The notes below the pieces were generated by a model. The model had not been told where the DNA came from. It worked only from the letters and a program-made list of their open reading frames with translations, and ran no database searches. This document shows, piece by piece, positions 17,155 to 25,900 of a stretch of 64,000 nt of DNA; the stretch's first letter is position 1; each line of letters opens with the position of its first letter. Both the position numbers and the translations under genes were made by a program. The stretch comes from Bin76 sp963665765 (lineage in GTDB: Bacteria; Actinomycetota; Acidimicrobiia; Spongiisociales; ZC4RG35): contig OY762464.1 of the NCBI GenBank assembly GCA_963665765.1, positions 992,001-1,056,000 of the forward strand. Direction: 5' to 3'.

Positions 17155-17448
17155 TCACACGAGCCAAGGATCGGCGAGCTCCCTTGGAGGCTCACCTATG
17201 CCAATGACCATTCGGGAGTCGTCGAGATCGCCATAGATGTGGTAAACCGATATGGTGTCCTGGGACCAGTTAATGACATCCTGCAATTCCCCAATCATTC
17301 GCATGTGCCGCGAGGGTGACAGCCGGCACTCAAACACTGACTTTTGTACTCTGTGCCCGTACTTGCTACATATGTCGGCTACCTTCCGCAACCGAACTTG
17401 TCCACTGCGGTCCGTAGTAGAAATGTCGTAAGCCACCACAATATCCAT
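17155..17448 (-). CDS. cas2: CRISPR-associated endonuclease Cas2
   Basis: 97 residues, the small dimeric partner of Cas1 in spacer acquisition. It begins MDIVVAYDISTTD, with the beta-1 strand and aspartate of the ferredoxin-like Cas2 fold, then RLRKVADICSKYGHRVQKSVFEC, a hallmark segment. The ATG at 17448 is chosen because the family starts exactly there; an upstream in-frame ATG at 17493 would run back into cas1. The gap to the cas1 stop is four bases. Last gene of the cas operon before the leader. Confidence 0.93.
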   Translation of the reverse strand: MDIVVAYDISTTDRSGQVRLRKVADICSKYGHRVQKSVFECRLSPSRHMRMIGELQDVINWSQDTISVYHIYGDLDDSRMVIGIGEPPRELADPWLV

Positions 17449-17452
17449 CTCG

Positions 17453-18469
17453 TCATCTCCGAAGTAGGAAGGGAGGGTATCCTGGCAGATCACCGCGCAG
17501 GTGGCGAGCCAAGAGCGTAGCTTGGACTGTCGGCAGAGCCCATCTGGAGACCTGCCGACCTAAGACATGGTGTCGAAGTTCCAGGCCCTTATGTTTCTCC
17601 CATAGTTTGAGCAGTTGATCTCTGCCTGAATCGGTCAAATAGCAGGCTCCTCCCGCCGTGGTGGTAAAATCGTCTGCCTTCAATTGCTTCCTTCGAATGA
17701 TCCCAACAACGAACCGATCCACCAAAGGGCGAAATTCCTCCACAAGGTCAAGGGCTAAAGAAGCCCTTCCAGAACGCGCCCGATGGAAGAACCCGATTTG
17801 GGGATCAAGCCCGACGGTCTCTATAGCACCCGTTGCCTCAGTTACAAGCAGAGCGTAACACAGACCAAGCATTGCGTTGACAGGATCCCGAGGAGGCCTT
17901 CGGTTCCGCGTTGTGAACTGGAGTTGCTCCTGGCTGAGAACCTTCCGAATCGCACCGAAGTGAAGCCGACCAGCGTCCCCCTCTATTCCCCGTAACATAT
18001 GAGGCGAGTCAGCGGCGGCCGTCTGGGCAATCTTTCCACCCAGTTGTTCAGCGCGACTGCGTAGATCTGTGCGGATTGCCAAATGCGGATGATCCCTGCC
18101 CCAACGAGCGATCACCGTCCGGCTATTTTGCAACTTTGCAGCCACGATATTCCTAGTGATTTGTAGGGTTCTGTCCGAATCCTCTGATGCTCCGTGCTGC
18201 GCTTGTCGCAGATGGACATTCCCGCTGGTGGGTCCACTCACGATGAATCGGATCCGCCCTCCTCTCGTCAAAGCAGCCACTCGGATTTTGCGACGGGTCA
18301 GCTCAGTGAGGGCCTCGGTGGTGATTTGTCCTGCAAACATTATGAGTGCATCTATGGCCTCGATTCCTATGCGGCGCTTGCCGTCCTGCCCTGCGATAAC
18401 GAGGGAGCCCTGTTGATATCTCACCCGTGCCTTGTAATCACGAACATAAACGCTATTGAGATACCGCAT
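17453..18469 (-). CDS. cas1: CRISPR-associated integrase Cas1
   Basis: 338 residues, the metal-dependent integrase that inserts spacers. The N-terminal beta domain reads MRYLNSVYVRDYKARVRYQQ. The catalytic domain shows the glutamate in MLRGIEGDAGRLHF and the histidine and acidic residues in GLDPQIGFFHRARSGRASLALDLVEEFR. A GTG at 18475, two codons earlier and touching the cas4 stop, is an alternative start. Many type I-G systems fuse cas4 to cas1; here they are separate but adjacent. Confidence 0.94.
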   Translation of the reverse strand: MRYLNSVYVRDYKARVRYQQGSLVIAGQDGKRRIGIEAIDALIMFAGQITTEALTELTRRKIRVAALTRGGRIRFIVSGPTSGNVHLRQAQHGASEDSDRTLQITRNIVAAKLQNSRTVIARWGRDHPHLAIRTDLRSRAEQLGGKIAQTAAADSPHMLRGIEGDAGRLHFGAIRKVLSQEQLQFTTRNRRPPRDPVNAMLGLCYALLVTEATGAIETVGLDPQIGFFHRARSGRASLALDLVEEFRPLVDRFVVGIIRRKQLKADDFTTTAGGACYLTDSGRDQLLKLWEKHKGLELRHHVLGRQVSRWALPTVQATLLARHLRGDLPGYPPFLLRR

Positions 18470-18475
18470 TACCAC

Positions 18476-19090
18476 TTATTCAAACAAGGTACGGTTGAGA
18501 TAACGACGCACGCGACGCAGGCGAGCCACTACCTCGGGAAGACAGTGGTGACGTAATTGGCAAGGCTTACATCGCGCATCGTTTGGAGCATCTGGCAGCA
18601 TTCCAGATGTCATTTGCTGGCGAATTGCTTCAACGATATAAACCGTTCGCTGCCTCAACTCATCGGTGAAGACCACCGGACGGCGGCGGCGGGATCCCCC
18701 GTACCAAACAGCACCCCTTTGGATTGACACCCCGAGCATTTCCTCAAGACAAATCGCTTGGGCGCATAATTGCAGATCAGCAGCATCCCCGTGCCTCACC
18801 CCCGACTTGTATTCCACAGGATATACATTTCCACTCGGATGCACTTCCACTACATCAGAACGGCCAGCCAAACCATAACGTTCTGACCACAGAGGAACGG
18901 CGCGGAGACTCCGGTGTCCACGTTCGGTCCGAGAAGCAGCTGGGTCATCTACTCGACGATGAGCTCGCGTCCCTTTAATGGTATACCTGTTGTCCTCCCA
19001 AATGCCATCACAATAGATAAGAGCACATTGCCGTGGGCAATACTCGAAATGCTCAATAGCCGCGATTTGAACGACGGGTTCGATTGGCAT
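18476..19090 (-). CDS. cas4: CRISPR-associated exonuclease Cas4
   Basis: 204 residues, a RecB-like nuclease that trims prespacers and helps choose PAM-containing ones. The iron-sulfur cysteines are the early EYCPRQC and the late ARCKPCQLRHHC. The nuclease core is GLAGRSDVVEV...VYPVEYKSG (Asp and Glu-x-Lys) with DLQLCAQAICLEE. It overlaps the end of the csb3-like gene by 38 bases and is followed directly by cas1. The start ATG at 19090 leads straight into the family sequence. Confidence 0.93.
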   Translation of the reverse strand: MPIEPVVQIAAIEHFEYCPRQCALIYCDGIWEDNRYTIKGTRAHRRVDDPAASRTERGHRSLRAVPLWSERYGLAGRSDVVEVHPSGNVYPVEYKSGVRHGDAADLQLCAQAICLEEMLGVSIQRGAVWYGGSRRRRPVVFTDELRQRTVYIVEAIRQQMTSGMLPDAPNDARCKPCQLRHHCLPEVVARLRRVRRYLNRTLFE

Positions 19091-20030
19091 TTGGATGTAT
19101 CCTTTCCGATCCGTAACCGCTGGTTCTGTCGCTCTGGCCTTTGCTGCGGAATCTGACGGTCTTCCATCCGGCGTGGATTCCCAGCCGACTCCACTGCGCC
19201 TTGAGTGATCGATAGCCGTCCTTGCCCCTGCGGCGCCAGGTGTTGTGCCAAGCGGTAAGCAACGCGTCTATCCCCCACCGGTCGAGAGGTTGTTTCCAGA
19301 CGGGCCAGATGAACTCCGTCTCGAGATATGGTCCAACCCCCCATCCTCGTTGTCTTCCTCGTTCGTTTTTTACTTGCCTGCCGTCGCCTCGGACCGGGAA
19401 CAGCGCCAACGCGAAGTAAGCAAGGGTCTCAGCGATGGGTTCCACCATCATTTCCTCATCACTGTCGCGTACGGCTCCGATTCGTCCAGCATCCAGCCCA
19501 AGACCGTGAACTCCAATGCGGTCGGCCACTCCATCGAATAGCTGCCTTATCCGCTGGTCAGGAACATCGGTTTTGCCATAAACTTTGCGGCACCGTTCGT
19601 GCGTCCACTTTGTGGGACCTGTGCCAGCGGTCTCGAACGGCCCATAAACAGCCACGTCTACCTTTTTCTCCATCGTCCACCGGAGATCAGTGAGTGAGGA
19701 AGTGAGACTGAACACATCCGGATGGTTTCTATGATCTTTGAGCCGTGCACTGAAGGCCTCTAAGCCGATATAGCGGGGATCTTTCTTATTGGTTTTCGGG
19801 TTTCGGGCACCGGGCATATTATCCAGACGGTCCCCTAGTTCAGGCCAGGTGTCGCTCAGTATTTTGATTGGGTCATGGGCTCTATGCGAGAACACGGCGA
19901 TGGGGTTTTCTTGCTCGGTCCATGAGAGCCTGCACTGTTCGTCAAGGACCGTTACACCGACGGCGGCCAGCCACCCGGTGAGCCATTCAGCGGGAAGACC
20001 GTAACAGAGGCGTTGGTGAGGTGTGCTCAT
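19053..20030 (-). CDS. Csb3-like / Cas3-adjacent type I-G protein
   Basis: 325 residues from the ATG at 20030, which overlaps the cas3 stop (ATGA). The opening LCYGLPAEWLTGWLAAVGVTVL recalls the start of Csx17/Csb3 proteins, where a GC..PL.SWL.A.GV pattern occurs, but it is far shorter than the large subunit Csx17. The position after cas3 and before cas4 is where compact I-G loci keep Csb3 or the 'Cas3-extension' family. It may take the role of the large Cascade subunit (PAM reading, Cas3 recruitment). The name is from memory and the role is an inference. Confidence 0.65.
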   Translation of the reverse strand: MSTPHQRLCYGLPAEWLTGWLAAVGVTVLDEQCRLSWTEQENPIAVFSHRAHDPIKILSDTWPELGDRLDNMPGARNPKTNKKDPRYIGLEAFSARLKDHRNHPDVFSLTSSLTDLRWTMEKKVDVAVYGPFETAGTGPTKWTHERCRKVYGKTDVPDQRIRQLFDGVADRIGVHGLGLDAGRIGAVRDSDEEMMVEPIAETLAYFALALFPVRGDGRQVKNERGRQRGWGVGPYLETEFIWPVWKQPLDRWGIDALLTAWHNTWRRRGKDGYRSLKAQWSRLGIHAGWKTVRFRSKGQSDRTSGYGSERIHPNANRTRRSNRGY

Positions 20031-22771
20031 CTGACTTCCGTCCTGGGCCCGGATGCTATCCAGTCTGCCTGACGCACGATCGTTTCCAACAGTGCTAGTC
20101 CCCAATGGCCGTAATGGTGGTTGAGAGAAATGAACCTTCGGGGCTGCTCCCAGTCAACGGTGGTCAAATCCCCTTCGGCAGTTACAGCGTCCCCCTCAAT
20201 GAGGAGAGTGACCGTGACACCCACGCCGGTGGAGTCGTGAATAGGGTGGATCATGGGCCGTCCGTGCCCGTGGTGAGACATCACCAAATGCGTCAATAGA
20301 TCGCCCTGCTCGCTAGCGGGTGAGGGGGTCTTGGCTTCTAGCCAGGCAGTAATAAGGCGTCCGGAAAGGGCTTCGTGGCGGCCCCCTTTCGGCCATCCGG
20401 CTTGTGCGCGGTGTCGTTGCCACAGGTGGTGAGGTGTGTGGGATTTGGCCAACAAGCCGTTCGGTGGGTCATCTCCGTATAGCCATCGTTGGAACCGGGG
20501 GTCGGCTTTTCCGATGTCGTGCAGGCGGGCCCCTTTCTCCACAACCTGGGCGGTTTGCTCGTCAATGCCGAGTTTTCGGGCGTACTCACCGGCCAATTCG
20601 GCCGTTTCTTCACCGTGCTGGTCCAACCCGGTAGTGCCAGTGGTGGAGAGTTCATCGAACAATTCGTACCGCACCCGTCCGGGTATGGTGCGGCGGCGTA
20701 GGCGGGGCACTTCATCGCGTCCAGAGCGAGGCACTGGGTGAAGGTCCTCGATCAAGTCATTCCATTCGTCGGGTCCGTAACCGGCTGGTGGCCGGTTGGT
20801 GACACTCTCGATAAGCCGCCGGGTAGCGTCTTGCCGATCGCCCGTGTCGAAAGGTTCGCCGTCTTCCCTATAGCCGGCAGCGGTTGTGACATCCTCAGGG
20901 TCAACCGGCAGATCGCTTTCCGGGTACAGGTTGTTAATCGCTTTTCTGTTGAGCGGCAGACCGTGGGAGAGAATCGACATGTCCACCACTGGAGCGTCTG
21001 CTTTGGGGTTCCAGCCGAAGTTGTCCATTTTTCCGACGCTGCTCTCCAATATGAGGAGCTGCCCTGGGGTCAAGTCGGGTAACCCCTCGCGATCGACAGT
21101 AGCACTACGGGCAACCCCGTCCACGACCCATCGGGTTTTATCGACAAGACCCGCGAGTGCCGCTCGAACTTCTGGGAGGGAGAGTTCAATGGCTTCCCGG
21201 TCGTTGGGCGCGGGCCAGATGCGCTCGCTGTCGTCGGGGAGATGAGCCCGCCAGATGACTTGCACAGTCCAACGCGGCTCGGAGATTCCATTGAAAAAGG
21301 GGTCCACGGGAGCTTCGCCGGGGGTTTCATTGGTAGTTTGCGCCCATTCGTGCAAAAGCGGCATCGACAAGGTCGGAGATCGTCCGGGATCGTCCGCGGG
21401 GTGGCCGAGTACACTCTCCCCTAAACAGGCAGGGGAGAGATCCACGGTTCTCGAAGAGTCCCATTCCGCCCTAAGACGCTCGATCACTCGGTTAGGTTCG
21501 GTTCCGTAAACGGCCCACCGGGGTTCGTCCCCTTTTCTGGGGGGAGGCGGTGCGTGAACATACACGGCTCCGGTCTCGGGGTGTTTTCCGAGTCGGTTGA
21601 CTCGGCCTAGACGCTGCGTGAGTGCCCTGACTCCGCATGCCTCGGTGACCATGAATTGGGCGTCGAGGTCCGCTCCTACTTCCAGCGTCTGGGTGGCAAC
21701 AACTATCAGAGTCCTTTTCCGCCTGGTGGACGAAGCGCCGGCGCGCATGCCTTTCAACACCGCGCGCCTTGCGGCCTCCGCTTCCCGTTCTCTCATACGC
21801 CCGGTAAGCATCACCACCTCAGGATGGTCCAGTCGTTTCCGCACGCTAACCATGTTTAGGCGCTGGATGACTGCCCGTGCGGTGGCGGGAGTGTTGACGA
21901 ACACCAAACAGGAAGAACCCAGCCTGTCTGCCAACAATTCTTCGACTTCGTCGGCAACCGGTTTGGCCACGTTTTTGGTGGGATCGTGGATTACGATCCT
22001 CACCGGTTTGGGGGTTTCGAGCCGCTTGGAGATCAAGGGATGCTCGCGGTCTCGATTATCGAGGTCGAACCGTTCCACCCCGGTGTCGCCAGTGGCTGTT
22101 AGGGCCACGATCCTGGGACGGTGTCTTCCACCGGGGAGAACAGGACCGGCGATGCCCGAGTCGAGATCCGCGGTTTGGGAGACCAACTCCACAAGGTGTG
22201 GAGCCAGATGTGCTTCGTCACAGATCACAAGGCTGTCGGTGTACGCCAAAGCCGCATCGATCGGCCTGGTGGACCGCGACGATCCGTACCCCCTGAACAG
22301 AAGCCTCGAGCCGTACATGGGAATAGTGGAGCAAATCACCGCGGCCTGGACAGGACTTGCGGGTTGATCTCCGCTCACGCCTCCTCGCAATCGAATGACC
22401 TGTAAGGGGACTTCTCCCCCCAACAAGCGCAGGCGGTCCGCCACGGCGTGGAGGGGTCCCGTCGTTGCTTCCCGGAGCAATCCGGCTATCTTTTCGGCAT
22501 GCTCGTAAGTGTTGTCCACCAGGAGACGCCGGTTCACCACCCACCAAAGTCGAGTGGGTGCTACCCTCTCGACAGCCTGCAAATGTGCCTGTGTGGCCAG
22601 CGCCCAAACCGCGATGTCCAGACAGGAACTCTTTCCCAATCCCGTGGGAACCCCCACCAGGGCGGGCCAACCACTATGGGCAACCTGCTCGGCTAACCGG
22701 GACTGCCAGGGGAACGGTTCCCTGTCGTTCACCGCCTCGTAGAACCCCTCGAAAGTGGGACACTTCCTCAC
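20027..22771 (-). CDS. cas3: Cas3 helicase-nuclease, type I-G (C-terminal HD domain)
   Basis: 914 residues. The superfamily 2 helicase comes first: WQSRLAEQV (Q-motif-like), GVPTGLGKSS (Walker A, about residue 40), ICDEAHLAP (DEAH box), VALTATGD (motif III), and TLEVGADLDAQ...TQRLGRVNRLG (motifs V-VI). The HD nuclease is at the C-terminal end (ARLHDIGKADPRF, about residue 725; then RHEALSG, SHHGHGRP and VRQADWIAS). This helicase-HD order is the mark of type I-G; most Cas3 have HD first. The GTG start overlaps the csb2 stop (GTGA). It degrades DNA recruited by the surveillance complex. Confidence 0.93.
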   Translation of the reverse strand: MRKCPTFEGFYEAVNDREPFPWQSRLAEQVAHSGWPALVGVPTGLGKSSCLDIAVWALATQAHLQAVERVAPTRLWWVVNRRLLVDNTYEHAEKIAGLLREATTGPLHAVADRLRLLGGEVPLQVIRLRGGVSGDQPASPVQAAVICSTIPMYGSRLLFRGYGSSRSTRPIDAALAYTDSLVICDEAHLAPHLVELVSQTADLDSGIAGPVLPGGRHRPRIVALTATGDTGVERFDLDNRDREHPLISKRLETPKPVRIVIHDPTKNVAKPVADEVEELLADRLGSSCLVFVNTPATARAVIQRLNMVSVRKRLDHPEVVMLTGRMREREAEAARRAVLKGMRAGASSTRRKRTLIVVATQTLEVGADLDAQFMVTEACGVRALTQRLGRVNRLGKHPETGAVYVHAPPPPRKGDEPRWAVYGTEPNRVIERLRAEWDSSRTVDLSPACLGESVLGHPADDPGRSPTLSMPLLHEWAQTTNETPGEAPVDPFFNGISEPRWTVQVIWRAHLPDDSERIWPAPNDREAIELSLPEVRAALAGLVDKTRWVVDGVARSATVDREGLPDLTPGQLLILESSVGKMDNFGWNPKADAPVVDMSILSHGLPLNRKAINNLYPESDLPVDPEDVTTAAGYREDGEPFDTGDRQDATRRLIESVTNRPPAGYGPDEWNDLIEDLHPVPRSGRDEVPRLRRRTIPGRVRYELFDELSTTGTTGLDQHGEETAELAGEYARKLGIDEQTAQVVEKGARLHDIGKADPRFQRWLYGDDPPNGLLAKSHTPHHLWQRHRAQAGWPKGGRHEALSGRLITAWLEAKTPSPASEQGDLLTHLVMSHHGHGRPMIHPIHDSTGVGVTVTLLIEGDAVTAEGDLTTVDWEQPRRFISLNHHYGHWGLALLETIVRQADWIASGPRTEVR

Positions 22772-24237
22772 CGGATCCTCCCCACATCCACGAGCTGATC
22801 AGGTGTCACCGGAGCACAAAGCCCCAACCCGTAAGAACGGCCCGCGCCGAACACGACCGGACCAGACACTGGTTCCGCGAAACGGACCGCGAAGTGAGAA
22901 TAGGGACGATTCCCCGAATGCCCGGGGCGCAATGTCTCCGACGGCGCCAAACGAACCCCGCCGGGTATCAGCGGCACCCGTGACTCGTGATAGGACAAAA
23001 CCGAGGGGAGACCTGCGTTGGCACACATCCGGTTCATCGCCGTCGGTGTCACAGCACCATATCTCTCCAAAACGGCGGGGAAGGCTGTCGCCCAGTACTG
23101 TTCCTCAGTCGGGCGGTCGGGACGATGACGCCACCGATAGGGGCTGGTAGCCCATCGGCGACTGGATGTGGGACCGTTGTAGAAACCCTCGACACCGATG
23201 CGCATTGCCCCCATCCTAAACCAGGAAACGGCTCCCGCCGCCCGTCGGATTCGCGCCAATTCTGATGGGACTACCCCTGGAGGAACCCACACCGCGGCGC
23301 CATGGATTTTCCCGTCGGAATGCTGGTGCCCAACGTTGGGCAAAGCTAGGAATCGCACCAGGTTAAAACCCCGTCCCCGGCGATGACCATGTAGCACGTC
23401 TGGCACAAGTGACCGGCCATGCATCCGACCGTATTGGGACATGACCGCGTCTTTCAGGCCATGTGTAACCAGAACGACCTGTCGTCCGGACAAGACTCGG
23501 TCAAACCGCAACCACACAACATGCCCGGTGTCCTTCCCCGGTTCGGGATCGACACCGGGTAGGCGGTATCGGGTCCGATGCTGCAAACCCCAGTAGTGGG
23601 CACGCTGCGTGGTTCCTATCAACTGCTGATCGTAGACGGTGTCCCAACGCGCTACATCCCCGCTCCTGTGGGTGTTTACCCGCAAACTGCCCTCAATATC
23701 GGGCTTCAACACACTCAACCTCGCGTCAGGGGCAACCCCGGCGTCAAACACGGAGACACGAACCGGACTGTCAGAGCACCCCAGGTAGCCGATTCGTGCG
23801 GCCCGGTAACGCAACGCCGCCAGCTCCTCATGGGTAACATCAAGGTCATATAGGAATCGGACCGTCCCATGTCGGGGAGCGACTCGTACCGCTGACCGCT
23901 TCAACGTAGCAGTCTTGCCAGGAAATTCCTGCACCGCGCCTCTTTTGCGGTCTGCCGCCACGACGAACCGATCGCCGATCCGACTATGCAACTGTTCATC
24001 CACACAAGGGAGAACATCGGCATGGATGGTGGGGGGAGTCGCAGCAGAGAGCCTCTCCAACTCGATACCCGTGGTAGCGGTGACCCGGTCCCGGGTCCCG
24101 TCCGCAGCGATGAACGCCGCTAGAAGCCGCGCCGGCGACGGAGGCCACTCCCCACGCCGGGCCTTACCCATCATGGCTCCCCCGTCGGGATCCGCCCTAT
24201 AGGTACCGGCCAGCAGTTCAACAGTGATTGTCAGCAC
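22768..24237 (-). CDS. csb2: Csb2 (Cas5-Cas6 fusion, GSU0054 family)
   Basis: 489 residues, the Cas5-Cas6 fusion of type I-G, expected to cut the repeat hairpin and cap the crRNA. The N-terminus (VLTITVELLAGTYRADP...GEWPPSPARLLAAFIAA) is typical of Csb2 and resembles Cas5. The C-terminal half (ARIRRAAGAVSWFRMGAMRIG and HFAVRFAEPVSGPVVFGAGRSYGLGLC) has the glycine-rich loop of Cas6-like proteins. The start is the GTG at 24237, 11 bases after csb1; the frame is open further upstream inside csb1, but no homology lies there. No Shine-Dalgarno sequence is evident, so coupling to csb1 is likely. Confidence 0.88.
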   Translation of the reverse strand: MLTITVELLAGTYRADPDGGAMMGKARRGEWPPSPARLLAAFIAADGTRDRVTATTGIELERLSAATPPTIHADVLPCVDEQLHSRIGDRFVVAADRKRGAVQEFPGKTATLKRSAVRVAPRHGTVRFLYDLDVTHEELAALRYRAARIGYLGCSDSPVRVSVFDAGVAPDARLSVLKPDIEGSLRVNTHRSGDVARWDTVYDQQLIGTTQRAHYWGLQHRTRYRLPGVDPEPGKDTGHVVWLRFDRVLSGRQVVLVTHGLKDAVMSQYGRMHGRSLVPDVLHGHRRGRGFNLVRFLALPNVGHQHSDGKIHGAAVWVPPGVVPSELARIRRAAGAVSWFRMGAMRIGVEGFYNGPTSSRRWATSPYRWRHRPDRPTEEQYWATAFPAVLERYGAVTPTAMNRMCANAGLPSVLSYHESRVPLIPGGVRLAPSETLRPGHSGNRPYSHFAVRFAEPVSGPVVFGAGRSYGLGLCAPVTPDQLVDVGRIR

Positions 24238-24248
24238 AGCGAGAGTCG

Positions 24249-25493
24249 TTAGGATGCCGGCCCGCCCAGAGCGGGCCAGGAATTGGCTATTGCATTCTGC
24301 AGCGATCCGTTGGGCACCAACAGGACCGGAGGCCGGTCCCACCCTTCCAGCGGAACCCCATTTGACCGAGCCTCCTCCTTGGCATCTGCGAACAACTCCG
24401 CAGTATCCCCTAATTTGATGTCTTTGTCCCCGTCCCCACCCAACCAGGTGACAGAAGAGCGGTTGGGCCGCAAATCTGCTCCCGAACGCAGGTGAAATGA
24501 GCTCCCGAACGCCAGGGTGTGAGCGTGGACCCCGAGCGCCACGAGCAAGGCCCGAGCAGCAGCATCGGCCTCGGAGGTATTTCCCGGACCAAGCCTCATC
24601 CTGCGCAAATGAGCGAAGGACACTATCGACTGCTGCGTCACCCGCTGGAATGAAATACCCGCCGGTGCCGCCTCATTCGGCTGGAAGGGCACTTGTCCAT
24701 GCCCCAGACTGGACAACTGCTCTTTTTTGCTTCCCTTTTTCTTACCAGTGGGAGGAACGATTGTCCACCCCGAGAACCGGTCATTCTCGTCTTGCTGGAT
24801 CTTGCCGTCGATGTTCAGGTTGTAGGGGTCACCCTTCGTGCCCAAAGTCCTTACGGAATGCTGCCTGGATTCCTCATTGATAGGTGCAGCCGGGTTCCAT
24901 CCAACGATCTCTGATGTCCATGCACGGGCAAGCTTCTGTTGCGAGCGTTTTTTCCCCAAATGGGACTGCCAGAACCCGAACAGAAGGGACTGAGGGAACC
25001 AGGATATCAGCGCCGCCGCCGCATCTTGGGTGGCGTCGAGGATGCCCCTTCCCATCGGGTGCCTAAAGGCGGGCTTGCCCTCAATGAGACTGTCCAACAG
25101 ATAGCTGTCGGCGTTGCGATGTGGCCACCGCCAGGACGATAGGGACCGAGGCAGATGCGCCGGCAGGTGAGCGTACTCCTTACCCGTCAGGTCCAAGACC
25201 AATTCGGGGACTCCAAGCTCGCGGGCCCGGTTGGCGACCGCCGATTCGAGCCGGTTCGCCTGTGACGGAACATTGTCAATCACGACAACGTCCGTTGGGT
25301 TTGTGTCCTTTGGATCGGCCCAGCGCCGGTCAAGCTGATAACGCCCACCCTCATACACGGCAGGTTTGACAGGTGAGCCCCCTCCTCCGATCGGAGCCAG
25401 TTCGGTCTCAAAACGGAGACCGGCATCAATGCCCGAATCAGCAAGGGCCGCCTTGAGGTCGTCAATGGCGATAACGTGCAGAGTTGTACTCAT
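24249..25493 (-). CDS. csb1: Csb1 (Cas7 backbone, GSU0053 family)
   Basis: 414 residues, the Cas7-type backbone subunit that coats the crRNA in type I-G. Family markers are GLRFETELAPIGGGGSPVKPAVYEGGRYQLDRR, VVVIDNVPSQANRLESAV and the later FAHLRRMRLG with ARALLVALGVHAHTLAFG. First gene of the cas operon. AAAGGCGG lies about ten bases before the ATG, and a TATAAT hexamer is 43-48 bases upstream. All seven cas genes follow on the same strand with overlaps or gaps of at most about 11 bases. Confidence 0.93.
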   Translation of the reverse strand: MSTTLHVIAIDDLKAALADSGIDAGLRFETELAPIGGGGSPVKPAVYEGGRYQLDRRWADPKDTNPTDVVVIDNVPSQANRLESAVANRARELGVPELVLDLTGKEYAHLPAHLPRSLSSWRWPHRNADSYLLDSLIEGKPAFRHPMGRGILDATQDAAAALISWFPQSLLFGFWQSHLGKKRSQQKLARAWTSEIVGWNPAAPINEESRQHSVRTLGTKGDPYNLNIDGKIQQDENDRFSGWTIVPPTGKKKGSKKEQLSSLGHGQVPFQPNEAAPAGISFQRVTQQSIVSFAHLRRMRLGPGNTSEADAAARALLVALGVHAHTLAFGSSFHLRSGADLRPNRSSVTWLGGDGDKDIKLGDTAELFADAKEEARSNGVPLEGWDRPPVLLVPNGSLQNAIANSWPALGGPAS

Positions 25494-25535
25494 AAATTCA
25501 GCCGCCTTTCCAAATTAGCATGGTTGCGCAGACTT

Positions 25536-25541
25536 ATTATA
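25536..25541 (-). promoter_or_regulatory. -10 element of the cas operon
   Basis: A perfect TATAAT on the minus strand 43 bases before csb1, giving a 5' untranslated region of about 35 bases. No good -35 is found at 17 bases (GGCAAA), so the promoter may be weak or activator-dependent. Confidence 0.5.
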
Positions 25542-25564
25542 CGGGACACCTGTGACACTTTGCC

Positions 25565-25900
25565 GCAAGCGGCGGCCTTAAGCCCCTGTAGCAACTCAGA
25601 CAGGGCTAACTATGGAAAATTCTGACCAATACCTTTTGATTATCCCTATATAACCAATAGACAACCTACGAATTTTAGAGGGTATTGGACCCGAGATAGC
25701 AGCCGTGCCCACCGCCATGCTTGCCTGGATCCTCGATACCTGAAACTATCCCCGTAACAACTCCCCTCCTGCAAGACTGTCACACCCTGCTCATACAGTA
25801 CAGAGGCATAGTGGCAAGCAATTCATATGTCGAACAGCTCAGGCTTCGGCCCTCTGGTCACACCGGGCGGGAATCGAAGCCAGAACAAGGGAGTAGAAAA
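25565..25900. other. AT-rich divergent intergenic region between csb1 and the ARPP-1 gene
   Basis: No gene. It contains an inverted repeat CCAATACC (25626-25633) / GGTATTGG (25681-25688) and a second CCAATA in between (25653-25658), in a stretch markedly richer in A and T than the genes. It may hold operators for either divergent transcript. Confidence 0.4.
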
